DNA of 12,378 bases from the NCBI GenBank assembly GCA_023417775.1, contig JAEZEJ010000153.1:1-12378 (forward strand). Direction: 5' to 3'. Made by a program: the position numbers and the translations under genes. Numbering within the stretch: the first letter of the stretch is position 1; the number at the start of each line of letters is the position of its first letter. Positions 1-6,798 of this stretch are shown in pieces. The stretch is from Actinomycetes bacterium. Lineage in GTDB: Bacteria > Actinomycetota > Actinomycetes > Propionibacteriales > Nocardioidaceae. The notes under the pieces were generated by a model. It saw only the letters and a list, made by a program, of their open reading frames with translations, ran no database searches and was not told where the DNA came from.

Positions 1-39
1 GCTCTCGCCGCCGCGGTCATCGCCCTGCTGCGCCGCTGA
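1..39 (+). CDS. C-terminal tail of an unidentified, probably membrane, protein
   Basis: Reading frame 1 gives ALAAAVIALLRR followed by TGA at 37-39, before the window is cut off on the left. The hydrophobic run ending in two arginines looks like the last transmembrane helix of a membrane protein with a short positively charged cytoplasmic tail. It converges on the small minus-strand gene at 44-265 with only four bases between the two stop codons. Twelve residues are too few to name a family; that this is a gene end rather than a chance open frame is an inference. Confidence 0.45.
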   Translation, partial: ALAAAVIALLRR

Positions 40-43
40 CGCC

Positions 44-265
44 TCAGTCGTCGTCCTCGTCGTCCTCACCGCGGATCTCGCCCATGAGCAGGCCGATCAT
101 GACGCCGAAGGACGGCCCCACGGCGATCCAGAAGGCCTCCCCCGTGATGGCGAAGAGCACCGTTCCGATGCCGGCACCGAGGGCGATTCCCACTCCGAGC
201 ATGCCGCGACGATAACAGCCCTCGGCTCCGGTCTCGGCCCACGACAGGTCGAGACGCTCACTCAC
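44..265 (-). CDS. Small two-helix membrane protein with acidic tail (hypothetical)
   Basis: A 73-residue protein that I cannot assign to a family. It has a polar N-terminus of about 20 residues, a Gly/Ala-rich hydrophobic segment (about 21-40), a short break containing TGE, a second hydrophobic segment (about 45-62), and a strongly acidic end (EIRGEDDEDDD). Two membrane helices with an acidic tail are likely. The start is GTG at 265, overlapping the stop of the upstream oxidoreductase by four bases (GTGA, 265-262), which argues for translational coupling and one transcript. The tail is encoded by a GTC/CTC-rich simple stretch (about 47-68 on the plus strand) that could vary in length by slippage. 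Any link to the oxidoreductase is inferred from position only. Confidence 0.7.
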   Translation of the reverse strand: MSERLDLSWAETGAEGCYRRGMLGVGIALGAGIGTVLFAITGEAFWIAVGPSFGVMIGLLMGEIRGEDDEDDD

Positions 266-1392
266 GCAGGGTCATCCATGTCGACGGCCCGCCGGAGTTC
301 GCTGCTGCGAGCCACCGCATCGAGCACGCTCTGCACCCGCAGGCCGTCGGCGAAAGACGGCGACGGATCACGCTCCTCGGCGATCGCCCGGAGGAACTCC
401 GCGGCCTGGATGGTGAAGGTCGCGTCCCAGCCGAGCACATGCCCCGGGGGCCACCAGGCGAAGAGGTACGGATGATCGGCCTCGGTCACGAGCGTGCGCC
501 GCGGGCCCATCCCCTCGTCGACCCACAACTCATTGAGGCGTTCGAGATCGAAGGACAGAGCACCGCGGGAGCCGTAGATCTCCAGAGACTGTCCGTTCTT
601 GCGGCCGAAGGCCACCCGGCTGACCTCGATGCTCGCCTCGGCGCCGTCGCTCAAACCGAGCCAGGCCCACGCCGCATCGTCGACCGTGACCTCCTCAGGA
701 CCAGCGTCACCGAGCCTCGACTCCACGAAGGTCCGCAGCTGGCCGGACACCCGTTCCACCTCCTGGCCGAGGAGGAACCGCAACAGGTCCACGAGATGAG
801 ACCCCAGGTCGCCCAAGACCCCCGACCCGGCCTGCTCCCGGCGCAGACGCCAGCTCATCGGCGCCCCCTCATCCGAGAGCCAGTCCTGGAGATAGGCCGC
901 ACGGACCTCCCGCACGTGTCCGATAGCACCCTCGGCGATGAGCTTCCGGGCGAGTGCGAGCGCAGGGATGCGGCGGTAGTTGAAGGCGACCATCGAGCGC
1001 ACGCCCTCGCACTGTGCCGCGGCCGCCGCGGCGGCGAGCTCACGCGCCTCGGCGAGGGTATTGGCGAGGGGCTTCTCGAGCAGCACGTGCTTGCCCGCAG
1101 CGAGCGCCGCCGATGCGATCTGCTCGTGCAGGTGACCGGGGGTGCAGATGTCCACGACATCGACATCGTCCCGTTCGAGCACCGCCCGCCAGTCAGTGTC
1201 CGCGTGCTGCCAGCCGTACTGGCGCGCGGCCGCGTCGACCCGTTCACGGTCGCGCCCCACGATCACTCGCTGGGCGACCCCCGGGCCTCCCGGGTAGAAG
1301 GCACCGACATTGCGCCACCCGTTCGAGTGGGCCTTGCCCATGAAGGAGTAGCCGATGACGGCGATGCCGAGATCCGGTCGTGCGGCGTTCAT
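262..1392 (-). CDS. Gfo/Idh/MocA family NAD(P)-dependent oxidoreductase
   Basis: A 376-residue oxidoreductase of the glucose-fructose oxidoreductase/inositol dehydrogenase/MocA family, expected to oxidise or reduce a sugar, inositol or related polyol with NAD(P) in the cytoplasm. Visible features are an N-terminal Rossmann fold with the glycine motif GYSFMGKAH (14-22), the ICTPGHLH segment (82-89), the family signature EKP (106-108) carrying the catalytic lysine, and GDLGSH (194-199) with the usual Asp195 and His199 of the active site. Length is normal for the family. The start is ATG at 1392, because it is preceded by a Shine-Dalgarno-like GGGGGA (1402-1397) four bases away and the fold begins within ten residues; the frame stays open upstream to 1647 but that extension is not family-like. 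It is divergent from the acyl-CoA oxidase-like gene and couples to the small membrane protein downstream. The substrate cannot be told. Confidence 0.92.
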   Translation of the reverse strand: MNAARPDLGIAVIGYSFMGKAHSNGWRNVGAFYPGGPGVAQRVIVGRDRERVDAAARQYGWQHADTDWRAVLERDDVDVVDICTPGHLHEQIASAALAAGKHVLLEKPLANTLAEARELAAAAAAAQCEGVRSMVAFNYRRIPALALARKLIAEGAIGHVREVRAAYLQDWLSDEGAPMSWRLRREQAGSGVLGDLGSHLVDLLRFLLGQEVERVSGQLRTFVESRLGDAGPEEVTVDDAAWAWLGLSDGAEASIEVSRVAFGRKNGQSLEIYGSRGALSFDLERLNELWVDEGMGPRRTLVTEADHPYLFAWWPPGHVLGWDATFTIQAAEFLRAIAEERDPSPSFADGLRVQSVLDAVARSSELRRAVDMDDPA

Positions 1393-1530
1393 CGAGTCCC
1401 CCGATGGGTTGTGCGGCGCGGTCGCGCCAGGGCGCCGCTCTGCGTGGAGGTACGCCGTCAACCCTATCGGCGGCCGATGACGTTCACCACGTATCGCCGC
1501 GATCGGGCTGCCGGGGGCCTGGCGCGCCGC

Positions 1531-1536
1531 TAGCGT
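1531..1536 (+). promoter_or_regulatory. -10-like element of the acyl-CoA oxidase-like gene (leaderless start)
   Basis: TAGCGT fits the actinobacterial -10 pattern TAnnnT and ends six bases before the ATG at 1543, so transcription would begin at or next to the start codon, giving a leaderless mRNA. No convincing -35 box is visible 16-18 bases upstream. The remainder of the 150-bp divergent spacer (1393-1542) is GC-rich. It contains TTGACG on the minus strand (1461-1456), a possible -35 for the Gfo/Idh/MocA gene, but I see no matching -10. Confidence 0.55.
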
Positions 1537-1542
1537 GGGAGC

Positions 1543-3435
1543 ATGACGTCCCCCCAGGTCCTCCGCGAAGCCCTCGACGGCAAGTGGCGCCACGTCCGCG
1601 AGCAGAGCCGCGCCGAGCTCGCCTCGATGGATCTCGCCTTCGACCACTCGCTCTCACTCCACGAGGCCCGCGAGCGCGTGCTGGGACAGCTGAAGCAGCT
1701 GGTCGACACCGGCACCCCGGCCGCGGGATTCCGGACCGAGAACGGCGGCACCGGCGACCCCGGCGGGGCGGTCACGGGTATCGAGATGCTCGCGCAGTTC
1801 GACCTCTCGCTCATGGTCAAGGCGGGCGTGCAGTGGGGCCTCTTCGGAGGCGCCATCGAGAATCTCGGCACCGAACGCCATCACGCGATGATCCCCGACA
1901 TCATCGACCTGTCCCTCCTCGGCTGCTTCGCGATGACCGAGACGGGCCACGGCAGCGACGTGCAGAGCCTCGAGACGACCGCCACCTACGATCCGTCGAG
2001 CGACGAGTTCGTCATGCACTCGCCCACACCGGGCTCGCGCAAGGACTACATCGGCGGTGCCGCCGAGCACGCTCGGGTGGCGGCGGTCTTCGCCCGGCTC
2101 ATCACCCTCGACGAGGATCACGGCGTGCACTGCTTCGTGGTGCCGATCCGCGACCAGAACGGCGACGACCTGCCCGGGGTGACCACCTCGGACTGCGGCC
2201 ACAAGGGCGGCCTCGGCGGCGTCGACAACGGCCGGATCATGTTCGACCAGGTGCGCATCCCGCGCGAGAACCTGCTCGATCGCTATGCCCAGGTCGACGA
2301 CCAGGGCACTTACTCCTCGCCCATCGAGAGCCAGGGCGCGCGCTTCTTCACGATGATCGGCACGCTGGTGCGCGGACGGGTCAGCGTCGGCGGCTCAGCG
2401 AGCGCGGCGACCGAGGTCGCCCTCAGCATCGCGGGCCGCTACGCCCTGCGGCGGCGCCAGTTCTCCGGCCCCTCCGGGGAGGTCGTCCTGATGGACTACC
2501 GCGTACATCAGCGCCGGCTGCTGCCGCTCATCGCCCGCTCGTACGCCCTCCGCTTCGCGCAGAACCAGCTGGTCGCGCGGATGCACCGCATCCAGACCGA
2601 GGACGATCCGGACCCCATCGCCCAGCGCGAGCTGGAGAGCCGCGCCGCCGGCCTGAAGGCGATGCAGACCGAGCACGCCACCCGGGCGATCCAGGAGGCA
2701 CGCGAGGCCTGCGGCGGCGCCGGTTATCTCGCGGAGAACCGGCTCACGACGCTCAAGGCCGATACCGATGTGTTCACGACCTTCGAGGGCGACAACCACG
2801 TGCTGATGCAGCTCGTCGCCAAGGAGATGCTGACGTCCTACGCCAAGGAGGTCGACGGCCTCGATCCACTCGGCATGGTGCGCTTCGCGGCCGCCTCGAT
2901 GGCCGACATCGTCAAGGAGCGCACCGCGGCCGGCAACCTCATCCAGCGTCTCATCGACGCGCGGCCCGGAGCCGACGAGGAGCACGATCTGCTCGATCGC
3001 GGCACCCAGCTCAGCCTCTTCGAGGATCGCGAGCAGCACGTCATCGAGACCGCCGCCCGCCGCCTCCAGGATGCGAACGGCGCCGACCCGGCCGAGGCCT
3101 TCGAGATCTTCAACAACGCCCAAGACCATGTGCTGAAGATCGGGCGCGTGCACATCGAGCGGGTCGTGCTGGAGGCGTTCACTGCCGGCATCGCCCGCTG
3201 CGAGGACGAGGAGACCGCCGACCTGCTCCGCGACATGTGCTCGCTCTATGCGCTAAGCGTCATCGAGGACGACAAAGCCTGGTTCATGGAGCACAACCGG
3301 CTCAGCGACGATCGCGCCAAGGCGGTGACGGCCGAGATCAACACCCTGCTCGCGAACCTGCGCCCGCACACCGAGCTGCTGATCGAGGGCTTCGGCGTCC
3401 CCGAGGAGACCCTCGACGCCGCCATGCTCGACTGA
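1543..3435 (+). CDS. Acyl-CoA oxidase/dehydrogenase-like FAD enzyme
   Basis: A 630-residue flavoprotein of the acyl-CoA dehydrogenase superfamily. Its length and sequence look like the acyl-CoA oxidase branch rather than ordinary ~380-residue dehydrogenases. The middle domain carries FAMTETGHGSD (129-139), the flavin/substrate segment. The C-terminal helical domain carries ACGGAGY (399-405) and then TFEGDN (423-428), where Glu425 occupies the position of the catalytic base in acyl-CoA oxidases (Glu421 of the rat peroxisomal enzyme). About 200 further residues form the extra C-terminal domain typical of oxidases. It should introduce the 2,3 double bond into a fatty acyl-CoA, the first step of beta-oxidation; whether it passes electrons to oxygen or to electron-transferring flavoprotein cannot be read from sequence. 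The start at 1543 fits the -10 six bases upstream. It stands alone, convergent with trhO 19 bases away. Confidence 0.88.
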   Translation: MTSPQVLREALDGKWRHVREQSRAELASMDLAFDHSLSLHEARERVLGQLKQLVDTGTPAAGFRTENGGTGDPGGAVTGIEMLAQFDLSLMVKAGVQWGLFGGAIENLGTERHHAMIPDIIDLSLLGCFAMTETGHGSDVQSLETTATYDPSSDEFVMHSPTPGSRKDYIGGAAEHARVAAVFARLITLDEDHGVHCFVVPIRDQNGDDLPGVTTSDCGHKGGLGGVDNGRIMFDQVRIPRENLLDRYAQVDDQGTYSSPIESQGARFFTMIGTLVRGRVSVGGSASAATEVALSIAGRYALRRRQFSGPSGEVVLMDYRVHQRRLLPLIARSYALRFAQNQLVARMHRIQTEDDPDPIAQRELESRAAGLKAMQTEHATRAIQEAREACGGAGYLAENRLTTLKADTDVFTTFEGDNHVLMQLVAKEMLTSYAKEVDGLDPLGMVRFAAASMADIVKERTAAGNLIQRLIDARPGADEEHDLLDRGTQLSLFEDREQHVIETAARRLQDANGADPAEAFEIFNNAQDHVLKIGRVHIERVVLEAFTAGIARCEDEETADLLRDMCSLYALSVIEDDKAWFMEHNRLSDDRAKAVTAEINTLLANLRPHTELLIEGFGVPEETLDAAMLD

Positions 3436-3454
3436 CCGCTCGGGATCGCGGGGA

Positions 3455-4342
3455 TCAGACCGCGTGGTCGGCGCAGGCCAGATCGACGGCGGTACAGGAG
3501 TCGCAGCGGGCGAACTGCGCGACGCACGCGATATCGGAGCAGTCGCGGGCCGTATTGGTCGGCTCGCCGCATCGATCGCAGCGACCGACGAGGGCGGTGT
3601 GGTCCGAGAAGTCGGTGGCGCCACGGCCGTCGAAGACGTACATCGAGCCCTCCCACAGGCCGTCGTCACCGAAGGTCTCGCCGTAGCGGGCGATGCCGCC
3701 GTCGAGCTGATAGACCTCGCGGAAGCCGCGCCTCCTCATCAACGGGGTCAGCACCTCGCACCGGATCCCGCCGGTGCAGTACGTGACCACGGGCTTGTCC
3801 TTCAGATGGTCGTAGACGCCGGAGTCCAGCAGTCCGAGGAACTCCCGGGTGGTGTCGACGGGCGGACGCACCGCGCCCTGGAAGCGGCCGATCTCGGACT
3901 CGATCCGGTTGCGGCCGTCGAAGAACACGACCTCCTCGCGCCCGACCAGCTCGTGCAGCTGCTCGGGCGTGAGCTTGGTACCTCCCTCGACCACGCCGTC
4001 AGCGTCGACCTCCACCTCATCGGGAGCGCCGAAGGCGACGAGCTCGTCGCGGACCTTGACGCTGAGCTTGGGGAACAGCGCGGTCGTGCCGTCGGGAAGC
4101 GCCTCACCGCGACTCCACTTGATATCGGCGTCTTTGAAGGGAGGATAGGAGCGCAGGCCGCGCACATAGGTCTTGAGCTGGACCACATCGCCGCCGAGCG
4201 TGCCGTTGATGCCGTGGGGCGAGACGATGACCCGCCCGCGCAGCCCGAGCGAATCCGCGAGCGTGTGCTGCCACAGCCGGATCGCCTCGGGATCGGCGAG
4301 CGGCGCGAATGCGTAGTAGAGGATCACCTTCGGGGTAGCCAC
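3455..4342 (-). CDS. trhO: tRNA uridine(34) hydroxylase TrhO (rhodanese-like, YceA/UPF0176 family)
   Basis: A 295-residue protein with the full TrhO layout. An N-terminal acylphosphatase-like domain (about 1-110) includes VSPHGINGTLGG (40-51). A rhodanese domain (about 135-235) includes FFDGRN (140-145), IGRFQGA (151-157) and the active-site loop TYCTGGIRCE (187-196), with Cys189 as the catalytic cysteine. The C-terminal tail is rich in cysteines (CDRCGEPT from 255, then Cys268, 273, 280, 283 and 290), resembling a metal-binding knuckle. The family makes 5-hydroxyuridine at the wobble position of tRNA using oxygen (established for E. coli and B. subtilis members). The start is GTG at 4342: it begins the conserved strand directly, and a near-consensus -10 (TACAAT) lies exactly six bases before it. 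It is divergent from the amidase gene. Identity is confident. Confidence 0.95.
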   Translation of the reverse strand: MATPKVILYYAFAPLADPEAIRLWQHTLADSLGLRGRVIVSPHGINGTLGGDVVQLKTYVRGLRSYPPFKDADIKWSRGEALPDGTTALFPKLSVKVRDELVAFGAPDEVEVDADGVVEGGTKLTPEQLHELVGREEVVFFDGRNRIESEIGRFQGAVRPPVDTTREFLGLLDSGVYDHLKDKPVVTYCTGGIRCEVLTPLMRRRGFREVYQLDGGIARYGETFGDDGLWEGSMYVFDGRGATDFSDHTALVGRCDRCGEPTNTARDCSDIACVAQFARCDSCTAVDLACADHAV

Positions 4343-4348
4343 CGCACG

Positions 4349-4354
4349 ATTGTA
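4349..4354 (-). promoter_or_regulatory. -10 element of trhO (leaderless start)
   Basis: On the minus strand TACAAT (4354 to 4349) is one base off the bacterial consensus TATAAT and stands out in this GC-rich DNA. Six bases (4348-4343) separate it from the GTG at 4342, so the transcript should start at the start codon. A possible but poor -35 (TTCGCG, 4377-4372) lies 17 bases further upstream and overlaps the amidase promoter region. Confidence 0.65.
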
Positions 4355-4382
4355 GGGCGGGTGCCATCACCCGCGAAGTCCC

Positions 4383-4388
4383 TAGGCT
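4383..4388 (+). promoter_or_regulatory. -10-like element of the amidase gene (leaderless start)
   Basis: TAGGCT matches TAnnnT and is followed by exactly six bases before the ATG at 4395, the same spacing as at 1531, 4349 and 6624. GTGCCA (4361-4366) is a weak -35 candidate with a 16-base spacer. There is no good Shine-Dalgarno sequence at proper spacing, which supports leaderless translation. Confidence 0.55.
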
Positions 4389-4394
4389 GGGACC

Positions 4395-5810
4395 ATGAGC
4401 GAGCGGACGACCGGCACGGAGCTGCATGACCTCGACGCCCACGAGCAGGCGGCGCTGCTTCGCGCCCGGGAGATCACGAGTGCGGAGCTCGTGCGACACC
4501 ACCTCGATCGCATCGACGCCCGCAATGACGAGCTCGGCGCGTTCATCACCGTGACGCGCGACGAGGCCGTCGAGGCCGCGGGACGCGCCGACACCCTCCT
4601 GGACGCGGGTGACGCGCCACCGTTCTGCGGAGTACCGACGGCGATCAAGGACCTCACCGCGACCGCCGGCATCCGCACGACGCTGGGGTCTCGGCTGCTC
4701 GCCGATCAGGTCCCCGAGACGGATGCTCATGTGGTGACCCGCGTGCGCGATGCCGGGTTCGTCAGCCTCGGCAAGACCAACACCCCCGAGTTCGGGCTCT
4801 CGTCGTTCACCGACAATGACCTCGTCGGGCCCGCCGTCACGCCCTGGGACACGAGCCGCAATGCGGGAGGATCGAGCGGCGGCGCGGCCGCCGCGGTCAG
4901 CGCCCGGCTCGTGCCATTGGCCCTCGGCAGCGACGGTGGCGGTTCGATCCGCATTCCCGCCAGCAGCTGCGGGATCTTCGGCTTCAAGCCCAGCCGCGGG
5001 GTGGTCGGCGCCGGCCCGGACGGCGTGCAGTGGAACGGTCTGGCCAATGACGGCACCCTCACCCGCACGGTGCGCGATGCCGCGGCCCTGCTCGACCTTA
5101 TCGCCGGGCCGATGCCGGGAGACTCGCGGGTCGCTCCCCCGCCGCCCGTCCCCTATCGCGAACAGGCCCGGCGGGAGCCGGGTCGGCTGCGGATCGCCCG
5201 ATGGAGCCGGCCGTATCTGGACTTCGCCGAGTCCTCGCCTGAGTCGGTCACGGCCTGGGAGCACGCGAGCGCGCTGCTCGAGGCCGCCGGCCACGAGCTG
5301 GTCGATATCGACGATCCGTGGACGCCGGAGCTGGAGCCCCAGTTCAATATCGTGTGGTCGGCGGGCATGGCCGCCGCGCCCATCCCCGCGGAGGCCGAAC
5401 CGCTGCTGCGGCCCACCACCCGATACTGGCGCGAGCGCGGGGCCCGGGCGAGCGCGCCGGAGCTGGCCGCCGCGCTGGGCTTCCTGGAGCTCACCACCCG
5501 GGCCACGCTGGCGTCCCTGGCGGATGTCGATCTCTTCCTCACCCCGACACTCGCGCTGCCCCCGCAGCCGACCGCGTGGTTCACCGGACCGGACGACCCG
5601 ATGGAGATCCACCGCCGTGAGCTGCTCTACACGCCGTTCACAGCACTGATGAACATGAGCGGACAGCCCGCGGCGAGCCTGCCGCTCCACGTCAGCGAGG
5701 ACGGGCTGCCGATCGGGGCCATGCTCGCCGCGCATCCAGGTCGCGACGGGCTGCTGCTCGCCGTCTGCGCCCAGCTCGAGGACGCCTTCCGCACCGATCC
5801 GCGTCGATAG
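4395..5810 (+). CDS. Amidase-signature family hydrolase (GatA-like)
   Basis: A 471-residue amidase-signature enzyme. The Ser-cisSer-Lys triad is complete: Lys85 in PTAIKDL, Ser160 in NAGGSSGG, and nucleophile Ser184 in DGGGSIRIP. The spacings (75 and 24 residues) equal those of S. aureus GatA (Lys79, Ser154, Ser178). N-terminal helices containing EITSAELVRHHLDRI are also typical. The family hydrolyses amide bonds of very varied substrates. It is unlikely to be the GatA subunit of the tRNA amidotransferase because no gatB or gatC lies beside it, so a catabolic or detoxifying amidase is more probable; the substrate is unknown. It is monocistronic, divergent from trhO, and convergent with map, with 36 bases between stops and no clear terminator there. 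Confidence 0.92.
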   Translation: MSERTTGTELHDLDAHEQAALLRAREITSAELVRHHLDRIDARNDELGAFITVTRDEAVEAAGRADTLLDAGDAPPFCGVPTAIKDLTATAGIRTTLGSRLLADQVPETDAHVVTRVRDAGFVSLGKTNTPEFGLSSFTDNDLVGPAVTPWDTSRNAGGSSGGAAAAVSARLVPLALGSDGGGSIRIPASSCGIFGFKPSRGVVGAGPDGVQWNGLANDGTLTRTVRDAAALLDLIAGPMPGDSRVAPPPPVPYREQARREPGRLRIARWSRPYLDFAESSPESVTAWEHASALLEAAGHELVDIDDPWTPELEPQFNIVWSAGMAAAPIPAEAEPLLRPTTRYWRERGARASAPELAAALGFLELTTRATLASLADVDLFLTPTLALPPQPTAWFTGPDDPMEIHRRELLYTPFTALMNMSGQPAASLPLHVSEDGLPIGAMLAAHPGRDGLLLAVCAQLEDAFRTDPRR

Positions 5811-5846
5811 GTCTCGCCTCGGACGACGGAGGGGCCGGGACCGAGA

Positions 5847-6617
5847 TCAGCTGCGGGCGGTCATGATGATGGGGTCGCCGTCGGTGATCGCGATGGTGTG
5901 CTCCGAGTGCGCACCGCGTGAGCCGTCGGCACTGCGGATCGTCCAACCATCGGGATCCATGACGATCTCGTCGGTCGACGCCAGCAGCCACGGCTCGATG
6001 GCGATCACCAGACCGGGCTTGAGCGGGAATCCGCGACCCGGGCGAGCATCATTCGGCACATGCGGGTCGCCGTGCATCGTCCGCCCCACACCGTGCCCGC
6101 CGAACTGCGTGTTGACCGTGTAACCGGCCTCACGGGCGATCTCGCCGATGGCATGGCCGATATCGCCCAGCTTCTTGCCCGGACGGGCGATCTCGATCGC
6201 GGCGGCCAGGGCGCGCTGGGTGGTGTCGATGAGTCGCAGGTCCTCATCGCGAGGGGTGCCGACGACGACGCTGACCGCCGAGTCGCTCACCCATCCGTCG
6301 ACACTCACCGCGAAGTCGAGGCTGAGGAGATCGCCGTCCTCGAGCTTGTAGGGATGCGGCAGTCCGTGCAGCACGGCGTCGTTGACGGAGGTGCACAGCA
6401 CCTTGCCGAAGGGACCGCGGCCGAAGGAGGGCGCATAGTCGATATAGCAGGACTCGGCGCCGCGATCCTTGATCATCTGGTGCGCGAGATCATTGAGATC
6501 GAGCAGATCGACGCCGACATCCGCCGCCTCGGTGAGAGCGGTCAGCACCTCACCCACGAAGCGACCCGCAGGCCGCATCTCGTCCAGCTGGGCAGGGGTC
6601 AACAACTCGATCGCCAT
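5847..6617 (-). CDS. map: Methionine aminopeptidase, type I
   Basis: A 256-residue metalloprotease that removes the initiator methionine from nascent proteins. All five metal ligands are present: Asp101 (SLDFAV), Asp112 (WVSDSAV), His175 (FGGHGVG), Glu208 (IAIEPW) and Glu239 (AHSEHT). Each is four residues higher than in E. coli MetAP (97, 108, 171, 204, 235), as is the substrate-contacting His182. His84 in the segment VLHGLP corresponds to E. coli His79. There is no N-terminal SH3-binding extension, so it resembles the short mycobacterial MapA form more than MapB. Residues around the first ligands (LDF instead of the common VDxG) are somewhat unusual and may mark a second paralogue. The start is ATG at 6617, six bases after a -10-like TAGGGT. 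It is not near the ribosomal-protein genes where map often sits. Confidence 0.95.
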   Translation of the reverse strand: MAIELLTPAQLDEMRPAGRFVGEVLTALTEAADVGVDLLDLNDLAHQMIKDRGAESCYIDYAPSFGRGPFGKVLCTSVNDAVLHGLPHPYKLEDGDLLSLDFAVSVDGWVSDSAVSVVVGTPRDEDLRLIDTTQRALAAAIEIARPGKKLGDIGHAIGEIAREAGYTVNTQFGGHGVGRTMHGDPHVPNDARPGRGFPLKPGLVIAIEPWLLASTDEIVMDPDGWTIRSADGSRGAHSEHTIAITDGDPIIMTARS

Positions 6618-6623
6618 GCCACC

Positions 6624-6629
6624 ACCCTA
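6624..6629 (-). promoter_or_regulatory. -10-like element of map (leaderless start)
   Basis: On the minus strand TAGGGT (6629 to 6624) fits TAnnnT, with six bases (6623-6618) before the ATG. A GGTGG run follows it but sits close to the start and need not be a ribosome binding site. No convincing -35 is visible. Confidence 0.5.
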
Positions 6630-6656
6630 GTACCGCCCCGGAACCCGTCGGGTGTG

Positions 6657-6697
6657 ACGTTCGGACGGCAGAATCATCGAAACCACCGTCCAAACGT
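6657..6697. repeat. 12-bp inverted repeat between SDR and map
   Basis: ACGTTCGGACGG (6657-6668) and CCGTCCAAACGT (6686-6697) are inverted copies with one mismatch, separated by 17 bases. The repeat lies 28 bp upstream of the map -10 element. It could be an operator for a dimeric regulator or an RNA hairpin; there is no following T-run on either strand that would make it a classical terminator. The two flanks (acgtt/aaacg) are AT-richer than the surroundings. Confidence 0.5.
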
Positions 6698-6708
6698 TCC
6701 CCCAGGCA

Positions 6709-6771
6709 CTCCGCCGAGCGGAGGGGGGCACCTCCCGCGAGCGCTAGCGAGTGGGGGAAAGGGAGGTGCCC
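6709..6771. terminator. Two adjacent hairpins downstream of the MaoC-ACAD-SDR operon
   Basis: A tight hairpin CTCCGC-cga-GCGGAG (6709-6723) is followed by a perfect 11-bp inverted repeat, GGGCACCTCCC (6726-6736) and GGGAGGTGCCC (6761-6771), with a 24-base loop that itself holds the palindrome CGCTAGCG (6742-6749). They sit 28-90 bp past the SDR stop, where the minus-strand operon transcript should end. GC-rich hairpins without U-tracts are common terminator-like structures in actinobacteria; the termination role is inferred. The larger structure could also be a dispersed palindromic repeat. Confidence 0.55.
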
Positions 6772-6798
6772 ACACAACGGTTTCTCGCCCGGGTCGGG

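Noticed and set aside
1393..1647. N-terminal extension of the Gfo/Idh/MocA gene up to 1647
   Set aside because: The extra 85 residues are not like the family, would run under the divergent acyl-CoA oxidase-like gene, and a ribosome binding site precedes the ATG at 1392.
3436..3454. Bidirectional terminator between the convergent acyl-CoA oxidase-like and trhO genes
   Set aside because: Only 19 bases are available and no stable inverted repeat or T-run is visible in them.
1380..3686. 768-codon plus-strand frame overlapping the acyl-CoA oxidase-like gene
   Set aside because: It is an extremely Arg/Pro-rich translation without domain features, in a frame offset from the gene carrying the catalytic motifs.
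4104..5735. 543-codon minus-strand frame opposite the amidase gene
   Set aside because: The amidase on the plus strand has a full catalytic triad and a promoter; the opposite frame is low-complexity Arg/Gly-rich and also overlaps trhO.
4395..5810. GatA subunit of the Asp/Glu-tRNA amidotransferase
   Set aside because: The catalytic triad matches the whole amidase-signature family, but gatB and gatC are absent nearby and the C-terminal half lacks segments I would expect in GatA.
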